Part shown: positions 24,764-34,803 of the stretch, one piece after another
Numbering within the stretch: position 1 is the stretch's first letter
Layout of the letters: the number at the start of each line of letters is the position of its first letter
Position numbers and translations under genes: made by a program
Source of the DNA: Leptolinea tardivitalis
GTDB taxonomy: Bacteria > Chloroflexota > Anaerolineae > Anaerolineales > Anaerolineaceae
Length of the DNA: 58,948 nt
Assembly (NCBI RefSeq): GCF_001050275.1
Contig: NZ_BBYA01000004.1
Location: 1 to 58,948 of the forward strand
Direction: 5' to 3'
The notes under the pieces: model-generated
Database searches by the model: none
What the model saw: only the letters and a program-made list of their open reading frames with translations
What the model was told of the DNA's origin: nothing

Positions 24764-25984
24764 ATGGATGATGCAATTTTGAATGTAGTTGATGAAGATG
24801 AAGAGTATTCAGCAATCGCAAGATTGATCGAACTTGGCCGCCAGAAATCTTTTGTCACTATAGATGATATTCTTCACTTCTTCCCTGAAGCTGAACAGGA
24901 TGTGGAACAGCTTGAAGAAGCGTTTGCTGCCTTGTTAAGTGCAGGGATCAATTACATTGAAGAACCTTCAGCAATTGAAGAACCAGCAGAAGATGAACTC
25001 ACTCTTGAAGAGGAAGAAGCTGCAGAAGAAGAGGAACAGGGACAGTCTGTTTTTCTGGATGACCTGGCGAACATTGATACCGATGATACCATTGGCCTGT
25101 ACCTCAAAGAGGTCAGTCGGGTTCCTCTGCTGACTGCCGAAGAAGAAGTGGAACTGGCTCAGCGCATAGAGCGCGGCCGCATGGCTCGTGAGGAATTGGC
25201 CCGGGGCAATGTAAACACCCACCGTCGTCTTGAACTTCGTCACCTCATTGAAGATGGATGGGCTGCCCGTGAGCACTTAATCACAGCCAATTCCCGCCTT
25301 GTCATTTCTGTAGCCAAAAAATACATGGGGCGCGGTGTTCCTTTTCTAGATTTGATCCAGGAAGGTAACATCGGTCTGATCCGTGCCACAAAGAAGTTTG
25401 ACTATCGCCGCGGACATAAATTCAGCACATATGCCACCTGGTGGATCCGTCAAGCGGTCACACGCGCCATTGCCGATCAAGGACGCACTATTCGCGTTCC
25501 AGTCCATATGGGCGATCAAATCAACAAATTGCTGCGCGTTCAACACCAGTTAACCCAACGGTTGGGTCGAGAACCGAGTGTAGACGAACTCGCCGATGCC
25601 CTGGAAGTGCCGCCCAAAAAAGTTGAGAACATGATCCAGGTTGCCCGCCGGCCGCTTTCGTTGGAAACACCTACAGATGATGAAGAAGATTCTGTCCTGG
25701 GCGATTTCATCGAAGATGATGAAGCTCCCCCGCCGGATGATACCGCTACATACAATCTGCTTAAAGAACATCTGGAAGATGTATTGAATTCCCTGCCGCC
25801 GCGCGAAGTGCGCATTCTACAGTTGCGGTATGGTTTGTTGGATGGACAGGCTTACACTCTGGAAGAAGTTGGTCGTAAGATGGGTGTTACCCGCGAGCGT
25901 GTCCGTCAAATCGAAGCCCAGGCGCTCAGCCGGCTGCGCCATCCCACCATCCGCCGTCGTTTGCGTGATTACCTGGGTGAATAA
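24764..25984 (+). CDS. rpoD: Primary RNA polymerase sigma factor (RpoD/SigA)
   Basis: A 406-residue sigma-70. A short acidic region 1.1 precedes region 1.2 ([20 protein letters not shown]). Region 2 includes [20 protein letters not shown] and the -10-melting [17 protein letters not shown]. Region 3 follows, and region 4 ends in the [20 protein letters not shown] helix-turn-helix. All core segments are intact, which fits the near-consensus promoters elsewhere in the window. A strong terminator follows. Confidence 0.95.
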   Translation: MDDAILNVVDEDEEYSAIARLIELGRQKSFVTIDDILHFFPEAEQDVEQLEEAFAALLSAGINYIEEPSAIEEPAEDELTLEEEEAAEEEEQGQSVFLDDLANIDTDDTIGLYLKEVSRVPLLTAEEEVELAQRIERGRMAREELARGNVNTHRRLELRHLIEDGWAAREHLITANSRLVISVAKKYMGRGVPFLDLIQEGNIGLIRATKKFDYRRGHKFSTYATWWIRQAVTRAIADQGRTIRVPVHMGDQINKLLRVQHQLTQRLGREPSVDELADALEVPPKKVENMIQVARRPLSLETPTDDEEDSVLGDFIEDDEAPPPDDTATYNLLKEHLEDVLNSLPPREVRILQLRYGLLDGQAYTLEEVGRKMGVTRERVRQIEAQALSRLRHPTIRRRLRDYLGE

Positions 25985-26000
25985 CCGCAATTTCTCAACC

Positions 26001-26036
26001 AAAAGGAGCGCATTAACCTATGCGCTCCTTTTTTAT
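26001..26036 (+). terminator. Terminator after the sigma gene
   Basis: A 13-bp stem (26001-26013 with 26020-26032) with a 6-base loop runs into a T tract. Confidence 0.9.
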
Positions 26037-26046
26037 TAAATTTTTC

Positions 26047-26075
26047 TTGCATTAATCTTTCGTTTGGTGCATACT
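26047..26075 (+). promoter_or_regulatory. Putative promoter of the TPR protein gene
   Basis: TTGCAT (26047-26052) and CATACT (26070-26075) are 17 bases apart and lie just past the sigma-gene terminator. The match is moderate. Confidence 0.4.
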
Positions 26076-26099
26076 AGGCTATTGGGAGGAAATGTTTTT

Positions 26100-29000
26100 A
26101 TGAGAAAAATCCCATTAAGAGCCTACCACCTCGAAATTGAACAACTCATTGATAATGAACGCTCGCAGGAAGCTCTTGAGCATTGTCAACGCATTATTAG
26201 TATTTATCCGCGCTGTCTGGAAACTTTCAGGCTGATGGGAAAAGCCTACCTTGAGCTTCATCAATACGATAAAGCGGAAGATGCATTTAAAAAAGTGCTT
26301 TCATCAGTGCCCGATGATTTTATTGCCAATATCGGTATGAGCCTTTTGCGTGAGAAACAAACTAACCTGGAAGGCACCATCTGGCATATGGAACGCGCCA
26401 ATGAAGCCCAGCAATCCAATGCTGCTGTTCAAAGCGAACTTCGCAGATTATATCGCCAAAGAGATGGCAGAGATTCAACCCGCACCCTGCTAACCCGTGG
26501 GGCGCTTGTGCGCATGTACATTCGCGGTGATATGATCTCCAATGCATTGGCAGAAATCCAGGCCATTCTGGCAGAAGATCCATCCCGAATGGATATAAAA
26601 ATCCTTCATGCCGTTGCCTGTTTTAAAGCCGGTAAAACGGATGAAGCCATCCAGATCTGCCGTCAGATATTAAGCGAATATCCATATTGCTTTGAAGCTA
26701 ACCGGTTGCTATACGAAAACAGATCCCCATCCATTAAAATTGAAGAGATGCAGACCTTCCAGCAGCATCTTCGAGAACTTGACCCATATTATGAGTTCAC
26801 CAGTTCAAACCAACCGGATGCGGCAAAAGTGCCCGAAGAAAATGTGAAAATTGAGGTTCCTGATGATTTAGGCCCAAAAACTGCAACAGAGAACGAGACG
26901 CCAAAAGAAGTGTTTTCGCCATTTGGTTCTGTTGAAGCAACAAATGGTGCTTTTGGTAAACAACAAGCTCAATCTGAATCGGCCTTTAAAAGCGAAGAAA
27001 ACCTTCCTTCATGGATGGAAGAATGGCAGAAGCCCTCGTTTCAATCATTGAATGAAGGCATGGATACCGGTATAAAAGCTGGGCAAACACCAGCCACCCC
27101 AAATTTCGGAAACGGTTCTGGAAAACCTATGACAACTGAAGATACGTCCTCCAAATTCCCATCCCCGGATGAAAAACCCAATTCCCCCTTTCCGTTACCG
27201 GAAGATAAAGGTGGGAATCCTAATCCATTTATTCCCGTGCCCGGTCAATCCATTCCGGCCGCTGAACCCGGGGATATTCCTGAATGGTTAAAGGCACTCG
27301 CGTCTGAACCTCCGGCAGCATCTTCAGATGCGGTGACCGCACCATTACGCGTACCGGGGGAAACAGGGGTTCTGCAAACTGGAGAAGAAAACCTCGATTT
27401 TTTGAGGAATATTCCAGGTGAATCTCCAACTCCTAAACCACCTGAACCAAAATTCGAAACGCCTGTTCCCGGCCCGATCGAATCATTACCCGGCATCCTT
27501 CCTCCCAGCCCATTCCTATCATCGAGTGAATCCACCCAACCTGTACCGGTAGAAGGCAGCACATCAGAAGCTCCCAAACCCGTTGAGCGTGAGATGCCTG
27601 ATTGGCTGCGGTCGGCCGTGGAACCATCGGCAGAATCGGCATCTGTTTCTGATCTCCGCCAGGATTTCATACCGGAGAATCTGCCACCAATCGAACCTTC
27701 AAAGGTTTCCCCGTCGTTTGAAAGTCAATTTCAGATCCCGGAACCTGAAGATGGAATCACGGCACCTGTTCATGATGAAGAAGTACCAACCCCCGAAATT
27801 GAACAATACCTTGAACAATTGCGTAAAGATATCACCCCGAGTGACCAACCAGACTGGTTGAAAAGAGAAAATCTGGGAAGTGATCTTGAAGCTTTGTTTG
27901 AAGAGACCAGGAAACCAGCGACGCCAGAACCCAAACCTGAACCTGAATCGGAACAACCCGATTGGATGCTCAAATTAAAACAGGAAGAATCGGGTGATCT
28001 TTCAAAGTCTGCCGCACCCGAACCTTCACAACCTCTTCCCAGTAATGTTCCTGACTGGTTGTTTGCCTCAGAAGAAACCGATGGTGCCACCGCACCCATT
28101 CAATCTGAGACACCTATTACCCACCAACCACCTCCAGACTGGCTGGCGGCAGCCCGTCCGGATATTTTCTCGCGAGATTACATATTGGATTCCGATCAAG
28201 AATCAGAAACTGAGAAAGCCGCCCCAGCTGAATCCGAGACAACTTCGTCAGGGTTTGATTTTTCCAGTTTTCTCCAGGAGACTCCACCAGAGACTCCGGC
28301 GAAAGAAACACCCGCAGCTGAACCAGCAGCCCCTGACCTTAGCTTCCTTCAGTCTCAACCGGTAGATTTCATGAAAGCCGACCGGGAACCTTTGGAAGAT
28401 AATCTGGCAGCTTCGGAACAGGTTGAAACAGGCAGCGGACTTGATTTTACAAAAGCGGAGCCAGCAGAAAATTTACCGGCAGATCTGGCTGCCCTGCTAC
28501 GTGAAGAGGCTATGCAGGATATAACCACGTCACCGCTTGAAGGGGAACAAGTGGAAACATCTCCAGCCCCCGGACTCTCGTTCGATTTGAATATCCCGGA
28601 ATTATCGGAAGACAAATCAGCGGTAGAAACTGGTGTTGGTGAAACTGCCTTACCCGAAATGGAAGTACCGTCCAGTGTGACACCCATCGCAGCCGAACCT
28701 GCCATTGAAACCACTTCTGAAATTGCTGCACCAGAAGTCCCCACAACGATTGAACAAGAGAAGCCATTAGCAGAAGAACCTGTTGTACCCATCGAAAAAG
28801 CTCCCGCATCATTTGAAGTTCCGACGATTCCTGCACCATCCATCAATCTGAAGGCTGTTGAGGAAGCCCCTGTTCCTTTGATGGAAGAAACTTCGCCAAT
28901 TCAAGAAGAATCGGCACCTTCCATTGAAATCTTCCGTGATGAAGCTCAACCTTCACAACCAGAAGTGGCCCCTCAATTTGCCAATGGATTTGAGGCAGAA

Positions 29001-29693
29001 GATCAAACAAATGTCCTGGAAACCGAGCAAACGCCGGAAGAAATCACGCCTACCCATGAAATATTGGTTATGCCTGGCCACAAACTTGAGCCAGATATTC
29101 CATCACCTGTGAAAGAAGAAGAACCGGCTGTTGTCATTGAACCTGCCAAACCGATGGAAGAAAAACCGGCTCCAGCAGAATTCGTTAAACCTGTTGAAAT
29201 TTCGGCTCCTGTGGAAGTAGCTCCTCAAGCAGAGAAAACCATTCCTGTTGAACCCGAAATTCCAGCCTCACCTGAACCTGTTTATGAGACTGCCAAAGTA
29301 GTTCAAAAACCGGCAGAACCCAAACAGGTTGCTCCGAGAAAAGTAGTAAAACCACCTTCAACACCCCGGCCGGTTTATCGAGTTGAAAAAAAACCAGCAA
29401 CCCCCGTTTACACTACTCCCACCGCACCCAGAAAAGGCAGCGGAGCGGCTGATCTCACCCGAGCCCGTGAGGCCGTCACCCATGGTGATCTTGCCACAGC
29501 CTTGCGCCGGTACATTAAGTTGATCAATTCAAATAAGGCTCTGGATGCTGTATCGGCTGACTTGAAGGAAATAACCCGGAAAAATCCGAAGAACTTTCTT
29601 GCCTGGCAAACGTACGGTGATGCACGTCTGCGCTCAAACCGCATTCAGGAAGCATTGGATGCCTACGCGAAAGCTGCTGATCTGTTAAAATAA
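26100..29693 (+). CDS. Large TPR protein with disordered Pro/Glu-rich middle and PDWL motifs
   Basis: A 1197-residue protein of unknown function. Residues 1-225 are TPR-like helical repeats (EALEHCQRIISIYPRCLE and DKAEDAFKKVLSSVPDDF). Residues about 235-1110 are low-complexity, rich in Pro, Glu, Ala, Ser and Thr, and surely disordered. The last 80 residues form another TPR-like pair (TALRRYIKLINSN, RIQEALDAYAKAADLL). Within the disordered part a tryptophan motif of type P-[DES]-W-[LM] recurs seven times, at W305, W396, W502, W586, W622, W653 and W681. The start is placed at 26100 because GGGAGGA lies nine bases upstream. No signal peptide is seen, so it is cytoplasmic. It may be a scaffold. 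Confidence 0.85.
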   Translation: MRKIPLRAYHLEIEQLIDNERSQEALEHCQRIISIYPRCLETFRLMGKAYLELHQYDKAEDAFKKVLSSVPDDFIANIGMSLLREKQTNLEGTIWHMERANEAQQSNAAVQSELRRLYRQRDGRDSTRTLLTRGALVRMYIRGDMISNALAEIQAILAEDPSRMDIKILHAVACFKAGKTDEAIQICRQILSEYPYCFEANRLLYENRSPSIKIEEMQTFQQHLRELDPYYEFTSSNQPDAAKVPEENVKIEVPDDLGPKTATENETPKEVFSPFGSVEATNGAFGKQQAQSESAFKSEENLPSWMEEWQKPSFQSLNEGMDTGIKAGQTPATPNFGNGSGKPMTTEDTSSKFPSPDEKPNSPFPLPEDKGGNPNPFIPVPGQSIPAAEPGDIPEWLKALASEPPAASSDAVTAPLRVPGETGVLQTGEENLDFLRNIPGESPTPKPPEPKFETPVPGPIESLPGILPPSPFLSSSESTQPVPVEGSTSEAPKPVEREMPDWLRSAVEPSAESASVSDLRQDFIPENLPPIEPSKVSPSFESQFQIPEPEDGITAPVHDEEVPTPEIEQYLEQLRKDITPSDQPDWLKRENLGSDLEALFEETRKPATPEPKPEPESEQPDWMLKLKQEESGDLSKSAAPEPSQPLPSNVPDWLFASEETDGATAPIQSETPITHQPPPDWLAAARPDIFSRDYILDSDQESETEKAAPAESETTSSGFDFSSFLQETPPETPAKETPAAEPAAPDLSFLQSQPVDFMKADREPLEDNLAASEQVETGSGLDFTKAEPAENLPADLAALLREEAMQDITTSPLEGEQVETSPAPGLSFDLNIPELSEDKSAVETGVGETALPEMEVPSSVTPIAAEPAIETTSEIAAPEVPTTIEQEKPLAEEPVVPIEKAPASFEVPTIPAPSINLKAVEEAPVPLMEETSPIQEESAPSIEIFRDEAQPSQPEVAPQFANGFEAEDQTNVLETEQTPEEITPTHEILVMPGHKLEPDIPSPVKEEEPAVVIEPAKPMEEKPAPAEFVKPVEISAPVEVAPQAEKTIPVEPEIPASPEPVYETAKVVQKPAEPKQVAPRKVVKPPSTPRPVYRVEKKPATPVYTTPTAPRKGSGAADLTRAREAVTHGDLATALRRYIKLINSNKALDAVSADLKEITRKNPKNFLAWQTYGDARLRSNRIQEALDAYAKAADLLK

Positions 29694-29726
29694 TCCGGCT
29701 ATTAATCTACTACCTCTGGAGTTCTC

Positions 29727-30182
29727 ATGGAACGTACATTTGTGCTGGTAAAACCGGATGGTGTTCAACGCGGTTTGATTGGTGAGGTGATTGCCCGCCT
29801 CGAAAAACGCGGTTTGAAATTAACTGCTGCCAAATTCCTGGCAGTCTCCAACGATCTGGCCGAAAAACATTATGCGGTTCATAAAGGAAAAGATTTCTAT
29901 CCAGGTTTGATTCGCTATATCACCTCTGCACCTGTAATGGCAATGGTCTGGGAAGGCACCAATGCAGTGGCAGTGGTCCGTCAAACTATGGGCGCCACCC
30001 GTCCTTGGGAAGCGGCACCAGGCAGCATCCGTCATGATTTTGCATTGGAAGTTGGCCGAAATCTGACCCATGCTTCAGATTCGGTAGAAAACGCACAGGC
30101 AGAAATTGCCCTCTGGTTTTCCCCTACCGAGCTGGTTGAATGGCAGCGTTGTTCAGATGATTGGATTTTCGGAAAGAATTAA
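29727..30182 (+). CDS. ndk: Nucleoside diphosphate kinase
   Basis: A 151-residue enzyme that exchanges the gamma phosphate among nucleoside triphosphates. ERTFVLVKPDGVQRGLIGEV opens the protein, and NLTHASDS carries the phospho-histidine H115. The usual IRGDF segment reads IRHDF. Length is normal. CTCTGGAGTT supplies a ribosome binding site. Confidence 0.96.
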   Translation: MERTFVLVKPDGVQRGLIGEVIARLEKRGLKLTAAKFLAVSNDLAEKHYAVHKGKDFYPGLIRYITSAPVMAMVWEGTNAVAVVRQTMGATRPWEAAPGSIRHDFALEVGRNLTHASDSVENAQAEIALWFSPTELVEWQRCSDDWIFGKN

Positions 30183-30211
30183 TAATATTCATATACAAAT
30201 TGTTAGACAAT

Positions 30212-30254
30212 CAATCTCCATCCGCTATCATCCAGGGGTGGAGATTGGTATAAT
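30212..30254 (+). promoter_or_regulatory. Putative ftsH promoter region with inverted repeat
   Basis: A perfect 9-bp inverted repeat, CAATCTCCA (30212-30220) and TGGAGATTG (30239-30247), can be extended by three further pairs. It is followed at once by TATAAT (30249-30254). No good -35 is seen at the right distance, and the repeat occupies its place, which suggests an activator or repressor site. It could also be an ndk 3' hairpin, but no T run follows. Confidence 0.45.
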
Positions 30255-30294
30255 CCTCACTGGAAATTAGATTTTTCCAGCTTTGGAGGTGTAA

Positions 30295-32157
30295 GTGAAT
30301 TCTCGCAATCAATCGTATGTGGTTTATGTGTTGCTGTTCATCGCCATTATTGCCATGGTGATCTACAGTTTCAGCCAGAATGCCACAACTTCAGGGGTGC
30401 TTACTATTAATCAGCTAGCATCTGAAGTTCAAAATGGAAAAGTTGCCCGTATTGTGACCGATGAAAACAAGCTGACGGTTACTTACAAAGACGGGACTCA
30501 AAAATCTGCTACATCCACTAAAGAGACTGGAGCCACGCTTGTAGATCAACTGACAGCGCTGGGTGTTACCTCTGATAAACTGTCTCCGGATAACGTAGAG
30601 ATTGAGATTAAACCACCCAGTGCCTGGCTAGGTGTAGCCACTGCTCTGGGATATATCCTTCCGTTCCTGTTGCTGGCGGGAGCATTCTTCTTCATTTTCC
30701 GGCAGGCACAGGGCAGCAACAATGCTGCCATGTCATTTGGAAAGTCGCGTGCCCGCATGTTCACCGGTGATCAACCTACTGTTACTTTTGCCGACGTAGC
30801 CGGTGTGGATGAATCCAAAGAAGAATTACAGGAAGTGGTTGAATTTCTGCGCGAACCGCAAAAGTTCATCCAACTGGGAGCCCGTATTCCTAAGGGTGTT
30901 TTGCTTGTAGGTCCTCCGGGTACAGGTAAGACGTTACTGGCGAAAGCTGTTTCAGGAGAAGCCGGAGTGCCTTTCTTCTCCATTTCTGGTTCTGAATTTG
31001 TTGAAATGTTTGTCGGCGTAGGTGCCAGCCGTGTGCGCGACCTGTTTGACCAGGCTAAACGCCATTCTCCCTGTATCGTTTTTGTTGATGAAATCGATGC
31101 TGTTGGCCGACAGCGTGGTGCCGGTCTGGGTGGAAGCCATGACGAACGAGAACAAACCCTTAACCAGATGCTCGTTGAGATGGATGGGTTTGATACAGAC
31201 ACCAATATCATTATCATGGCCGCCACCAACCGCCCCGACATTCTCGATCCAGCTCTACTGCGCCCCGGCCGTTTTGACCGCCGTGTTGTTCTGGACCGTC
31301 CAGATGTTCGCGGACGTGAAGCCATATTGAAAGTCCACTCCAAAGGTAAGCCATTGGAACCAGTTGTTGATCTGGGCGTCATTGCCAAAGCCACACCTGG
31401 TTTTGTAGGTGCTGATCTGGAAAATCTCGTGAATGAATCTGCAATTCTGGCTGCCCGTCGAAACAAGACTACCATCGGACAATCGGAATTTGAAGAATCC
31501 ATTGAACGTGTCATTGCCGGGCCGGAACGCAAAAGCCGCCTCATCAGTGAAGAAGAAAAACGCATTGTGGCGTATCACGAAGCTGGTCACGCTGTGGTAA
31601 TGAACTCACTCCCTGAAGCTGACCCGGTTCAGAAAGTTTCCATCATCGCCCGCGGTATGGCGGCAGGTTACACTCTGGCTCTTCCTCTTGAAGACCGCAC
31701 GCTCACACCCAAAAAGAAACTTCAGGCTGAGATTATCGGCCTGCTTGGTGGACGTGCTGCAGAAGATATCGTATTTGATGATATTACATCCGGAGCTTCC
31801 AACGATATTGAACGCGTAACCCAGCTTGCCCGCTCCATGATCACCCGCCTGGGTATGAGCGAAAAACTCGGTCCCATGGTATACGGTCAAAAAGAAGAAT
31901 TGATCTTCCTCGGCCGTGAAATTTCTGAACAGCGTGACTATTCTGAACAGGTAGCCGAACAGATTGACGGTGAAGTCCGGAAACTGGTCAACGAGTCGTA
32001 TGCGAAAGCAAAAGATATCCTTAAAGAACATCGCGATAAGCTGGATGCCGTAGCCAATCGTCTGTTAGAAGTGGAAACGATCTCCAGGGAAGAATTTGAA
32101 AAGATTTTCCCACCTCCCACTCCAAAACGGAGCGGCACCCCAACATATGCTTCATAA
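30295..32157 (+). CDS. ftsH: ATP-dependent zinc metalloprotease FtsH
   Basis: A 620-residue membrane AAA+ protease. Two membrane helices (about 8-26 and 106-126) flank a small extracytoplasmic domain. Walker A GPPGTGK (206-212), Walker B IVFVDEID, the second region of homology ([19 protein letters not shown]) and the zinc site HEAGH (428-432) are intact. It degrades membrane and regulatory proteins. The start is GTG, with GGAGGT four bases upstream. A terminator follows. Confidence 0.97.
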   Translation: MNSRNQSYVVYVLLFIAIIAMVIYSFSQNATTSGVLTINQLASEVQNGKVARIVTDENKLTVTYKDGTQKSATSTKETGATLVDQLTALGVTSDKLSPDNVEIEIKPPSAWLGVATALGYILPFLLLAGAFFFIFRQAQGSNNAAMSFGKSRARMFTGDQPTVTFADVAGVDESKEELQEVVEFLREPQKFIQLGARIPKGVLLVGPPGTGKTLLAKAVSGEAGVPFFSISGSEFVEMFVGVGASRVRDLFDQAKRHSPCIVFVDEIDAVGRQRGAGLGGSHDEREQTLNQMLVEMDGFDTDTNIIIMAATNRPDILDPALLRPGRFDRRVVLDRPDVRGREAILKVHSKGKPLEPVVDLGVIAKATPGFVGADLENLVNESAILAARRNKTTIGQSEFEESIERVIAGPERKSRLISEEEKRIVAYHEAGHAVVMNSLPEADPVQKVSIIARGMAAGYTLALPLEDRTLTPKKKLQAEIIGLLGGRAAEDIVFDDITSGASNDIERVTQLARSMITRLGMSEKLGPMVYGQKEELIFLGREISEQRDYSEQVAEQIDGEVRKLVNESYAKAKDILKEHRDKLDAVANRLLEVETISREEFEKIFPPPTPKRSGTPTYAS

Positions 32158-32174
32158 TTCTTAAGAACAACAAC

Positions 32175-32210
32175 AAAAATGACCACTCGAACGGTGGTCA
32201 TTTTTGTTTT
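32175..32210 (+). terminator. Terminator after ftsH
   Basis: A stem of about 12 bp (32175-32186 with 32194-32205) with a 7-base loop continues into TTTTTGTTTTT. Being A-rich on the other side, it may serve the convergent miaA operon as well. Confidence 0.85.
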
Positions 32211-32259
32211 TCCGTATACAACATACAACCATCTGTGATTTGCCGTTTGGGCAAATCAG

Positions 32260-33204
32260 TCAGCTTGATGAAGCAGGTGATAAGTTCAGATTTGTCAAAA
32301 ATTGTTCCATGCGATCAGCCAAATCATCTCCTGCCGGAAACCAGGTGATGCGCGGATCGTCTTTCTTAAACCAGTTTGCCTGACGGCGTATATACTGCCG
32401 GGTGTTGCGTTTGATGAGCATCACAGCATCATCGAGACTATGTTTCCCGGTGAGGTATCCGGTGATCTCTCTGTACCCGATGGCGGATAAGGCAGGCGAT
32501 TCAGGGTCAATTCCTGAATTGATAAGACTGCGCACTTCTTCCACCAGACCAATATTCAGCATGGTTTCAATCCGTAGATCCACTCGCTGATACAAAGCCG
32601 GCCTGTCCCACTCAATTCCGAGTATGATGAAATCGAGATCTTCTGGTGGTTGTTTCATCCTTTGAGCAGAAAACCGTTGACCGCTGCTGAAGATAACCTC
32701 CAAAGCTCGGATACTCCTCCTGACATTTTCAATCTGGATAAATTTACCAGCTTCAGGATCCAAACGGGATACAACTTCATGTATTCCCTGCGGTCCCAGG
32801 TCTTCAGCCCATTTTTCCAGCGCAATTCGTAGATTCTGATCAACCGGTTCAGATGGAATGGTCCATCCTTCGATCATTCCCCAGATGTATTGTCCGGTAC
32901 CTCCAACAACAAAAGGAATTTTCTTGCGTGAGTGAATGTCTTCAATACACTCCATCGCAGCTTTTTTAAATCTGGCCAGTGACCAAATATCTTCTGGTTG
33001 AGCAACGTTAATTAAATGATGTGGAACCTGGGATAATTCGGAATTGGTAGGTTTAGCCGTTCCAATATCCATGCGTTCATAGAACTGACGTGAATCGGCA
33101 GAAATGATCTCACCATTAAACCGCTTCGCCAACTTGATGGACACTTCAGTCTTTCCACTGGCTGTAGGCCCAACAATGACTATAACCTGGCTATTTTTGT
33201 TCAT
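32260..33204 (-). CDS. miaA: tRNA dimethylallyltransferase
   Basis: A 314-residue enzyme that prenylates A37 of tRNAs reading UNN codons. It has the P-loop GPTASGKT (12-19), the following ISADSRQFYERMDIGTAKP segment, and the VGGTGQYIWGMIEG region, and ends with TRQYIRRQANWFKKD. It overlaps the YraN gene by four bases. Confidence 0.96.
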   Translation of the reverse strand: MNKNSQVIVIVGPTASGKTEVSIKLAKRFNGEIISADSRQFYERMDIGTAKPTNSELSQVPHHLINVAQPEDIWSLARFKKAAMECIEDIHSRKKIPFVVGGTGQYIWGMIEGWTIPSEPVDQNLRIALEKWAEDLGPQGIHEVVSRLDPEAGKFIQIENVRRSIRALEVIFSSGQRFSAQRMKQPPEDLDFIILGIEWDRPALYQRVDLRIETMLNIGLVEEVRSLINSGIDPESPALSAIGYREITGYLTGKHSLDDAVMLIKRNTRQYIRRQANWFKKDDPRITWFPAGDDLADRMEQFLTNLNLSPASSS

Positions 33205-33575
33205 ATACCGCTGACAGCATTCCTGTAATGTTTGAGTTGATACCGGTTATCTTTCAGCGATTCTACCAGAATGGCAATCACATCAACCTGCCAGGGTAAT
33301 TGAGAAAACTCAGTCGAACCATCCATGTATGTCTGACCGGCATTCATTAAATGCTCCTGTTTGACGGGTGTTACAGCTTCCTCTGGCCAGCCATAACGGG
33401 TGCCAATTCTGGTCTTTACCTCAACCATGGTAATTACGTTATCTCGGATGGCTATCAGGTCAATTTCGCCATATGGTGACTTCCAATTCCGCGCCAGAAT
33501 GGTATATCCACATCTTTGCAGGTATTGATCGGCAATTTCTTCGCCCCATTTTCCGATTTTCTGATTATGGTTCAT
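33201..33575 (-). CDS. YraN/UPF0102 family nuclease-fold protein
   Basis: A 124-residue protein with the PD-(D/E)XK core of the UPF0102 family: GEEIADQYLQRCGYTILARN, then YGEIDLIAIRD and TMVEVKTR, giving the E-D-ExK residues. The cellular role of the family is not settled. It is sandwiched with overlaps between the glycosyltransferase (11 bases) and miaA (4 bases). Confidence 0.9.
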   Translation of the reverse strand: MNHNQKIGKWGEEIADQYLQRCGYTILARNWKSPYGEIDLIAIRDNVITMVEVKTRIGTRYGWPEEAVTPVKQEHLMNAGQTYMDGSTEFSQLPWQVDVIAILVESLKDNRYQLKHYRNAVSGI

Positions 33576-34707
33576 AATCTTCTGGCATTCCCTTTAAAAA
33601 CCAATCTACTGCCAGCCTTGTTGCTGCCGGTTTGCCCAGGGCAAATGCTGACCGTGAAGCATCCTGATAAATATACGGGTATCGTACAGCATCGGTGAGA
33701 AAATCAAAAATCTCCTGTTCAGTTTCAATAAGGAAACCGCTGCGATGATTTAAGAGAACCTCACTATTGGCCGCCTCCTGACCGCTTCCACGGTTTACCA
33801 GAATGGCTGGTACACCAAGTGCCATCGCCTCTGCCAGAATCAATCCACCAGGTTTGGTAATGACAAAATCCATCCGACTTAACAAGGTCAGAAAATCTTT
33901 GACATAATCAAACATTGATATATCTTGCCGGTCCCTTATCGTTTCTTTCAGAATTTTGCTGAAAGTGGAAGGTCTTCCGCACACTACATTCCAGTGGACC
34001 AACTTCTCTTCCATGGAGATTGAGTCAACCAACAATGAAAGAGTTCTTGGCCAGGTTGCCACATACGGAGCCAGTCGTTTTCCACCAGCCAGAACAAGAA
34101 CCTGGAGTGGTAAAGCAGGTTCGTTTCCATCCAGGCGTTCCTTGCGTTGATGTGACAAAATTTCTGCCGCCGGGTCTACAGGAATCCCGAATAACTTTAT
34201 CTTGTTTTTCGGAGCGCCAAGCTCAATCAGCCGCTCATAAGCCTTTGTGGAACCTACTACATAACCATCAACTCCAGTCACCGGCCAATATGGATGAATC
34301 ATAAAGTCCGTTGATACTGCTGCTATCGGAGGAATTTCATCACGCTCATTTTTCAGGTTGACAAGAATGGAACAGGGCAGCGAATGAGTGCAAATCACCA
34401 AATCAGGCTTTCTGTTTTCGAGTAATTCCATCATCCGGTTTTTCAGCAACGGCATACTTTGTAGGAATTCATATCCCGGCATCATGGAACCAGATTGCCA
34501 GGCAGCATCATACAATCTTGGAGCAAAAACTGTTGACGATAGTGATAAAAATTCCGGAAGGACTGAATCACGTATGGCAGGTGTGAACAGGTCTTCACAA
34601 AAGACTTTATAATTGTCCCCCACAAGTCTAATGCCCGATTTTATGGCATTGGCTGCAGAGGAATGTCCGCTGCCTATGGATAAATAAACGACGAGAAATC
34701 GATTCAC
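33565..34707 (-). CDS. Diacylglycerol glycosyltransferase-like protein (MGDG synthase / UgtP type)
   Basis: A 380-residue GT-B glycosyltransferase of the GT28 group. The N-terminal half carries the MGDG-synthase-type segment LSIGSGHSSAANAIK. The C-terminal nucleotide-sugar domain has LLSRMDFVITKPGGLILAEAMALGVPAIL, the usual donor-binding E site. It probably makes glycolipid from diacylglycerol in the membrane. It heads the minus-strand trio with YraN and miaA and is divergent from the cinA-like gene. Confidence 0.87.
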   Translation of the reverse strand: MNRFLVVYLSIGSGHSSAANAIKSGIRLVGDNYKVFCEDLFTPAIRDSVLPEFLSLSSTVFAPRLYDAAWQSGSMMPGYEFLQSMPLLKNRMMELLENRKPDLVICTHSLPCSILVNLKNERDEIPPIAAVSTDFMIHPYWPVTGVDGYVVGSTKAYERLIELGAPKNKIKLFGIPVDPAAEILSHQRKERLDGNEPALPLQVLVLAGGKRLAPYVATWPRTLSLLVDSISMEEKLVHWNVVCGRPSTFSKILKETIRDRQDISMFDYVKDFLTLLSRMDFVITKPGGLILAEAMALGVPAILVNRGSGQEAANSEVLLNHRSGFLIETEQEIFDFLTDAVRYPYIYQDASRSAFALGKPAATRLAVDWFLKGMPEDYEP

Positions 34708-34731
34708 TGCATCCCCGGATTGAGTGTGATT

Positions 34732-34760
34732 TTGGAGTTTTATCCAAATCGTGCTACACT
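34732..34760 (+). promoter_or_regulatory. Promoter of the cinA-glycogen gene cluster
   Basis: TTGGAG (34732-34737) and TACACT (34755-34760) are 17 bases apart. They give a 5' leader of about 37 bases without a visible ribosome binding site. Confidence 0.6.
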
Positions 34761-34803
34761 AACTTTTTATTCTACCCTTAACCTGCTATATTCAAATATA
34801 AAA

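Noticed and set aside
28355-28846. Antisense frame of 163 codons inside the TPR protein gene
   Set aside because: Its Gly/Ser/Thr-rich content is the mirror of the Pro/Glu/Ala-rich disordered linker. No ribosome binding site.
30771-31565. A 264-codon open frame antisense to ftsH
   Set aside because: It lies fully within ftsH on the other strand, has low-complexity Ser/Arg-rich content and matches no family. It reflects codon bias of ftsH.
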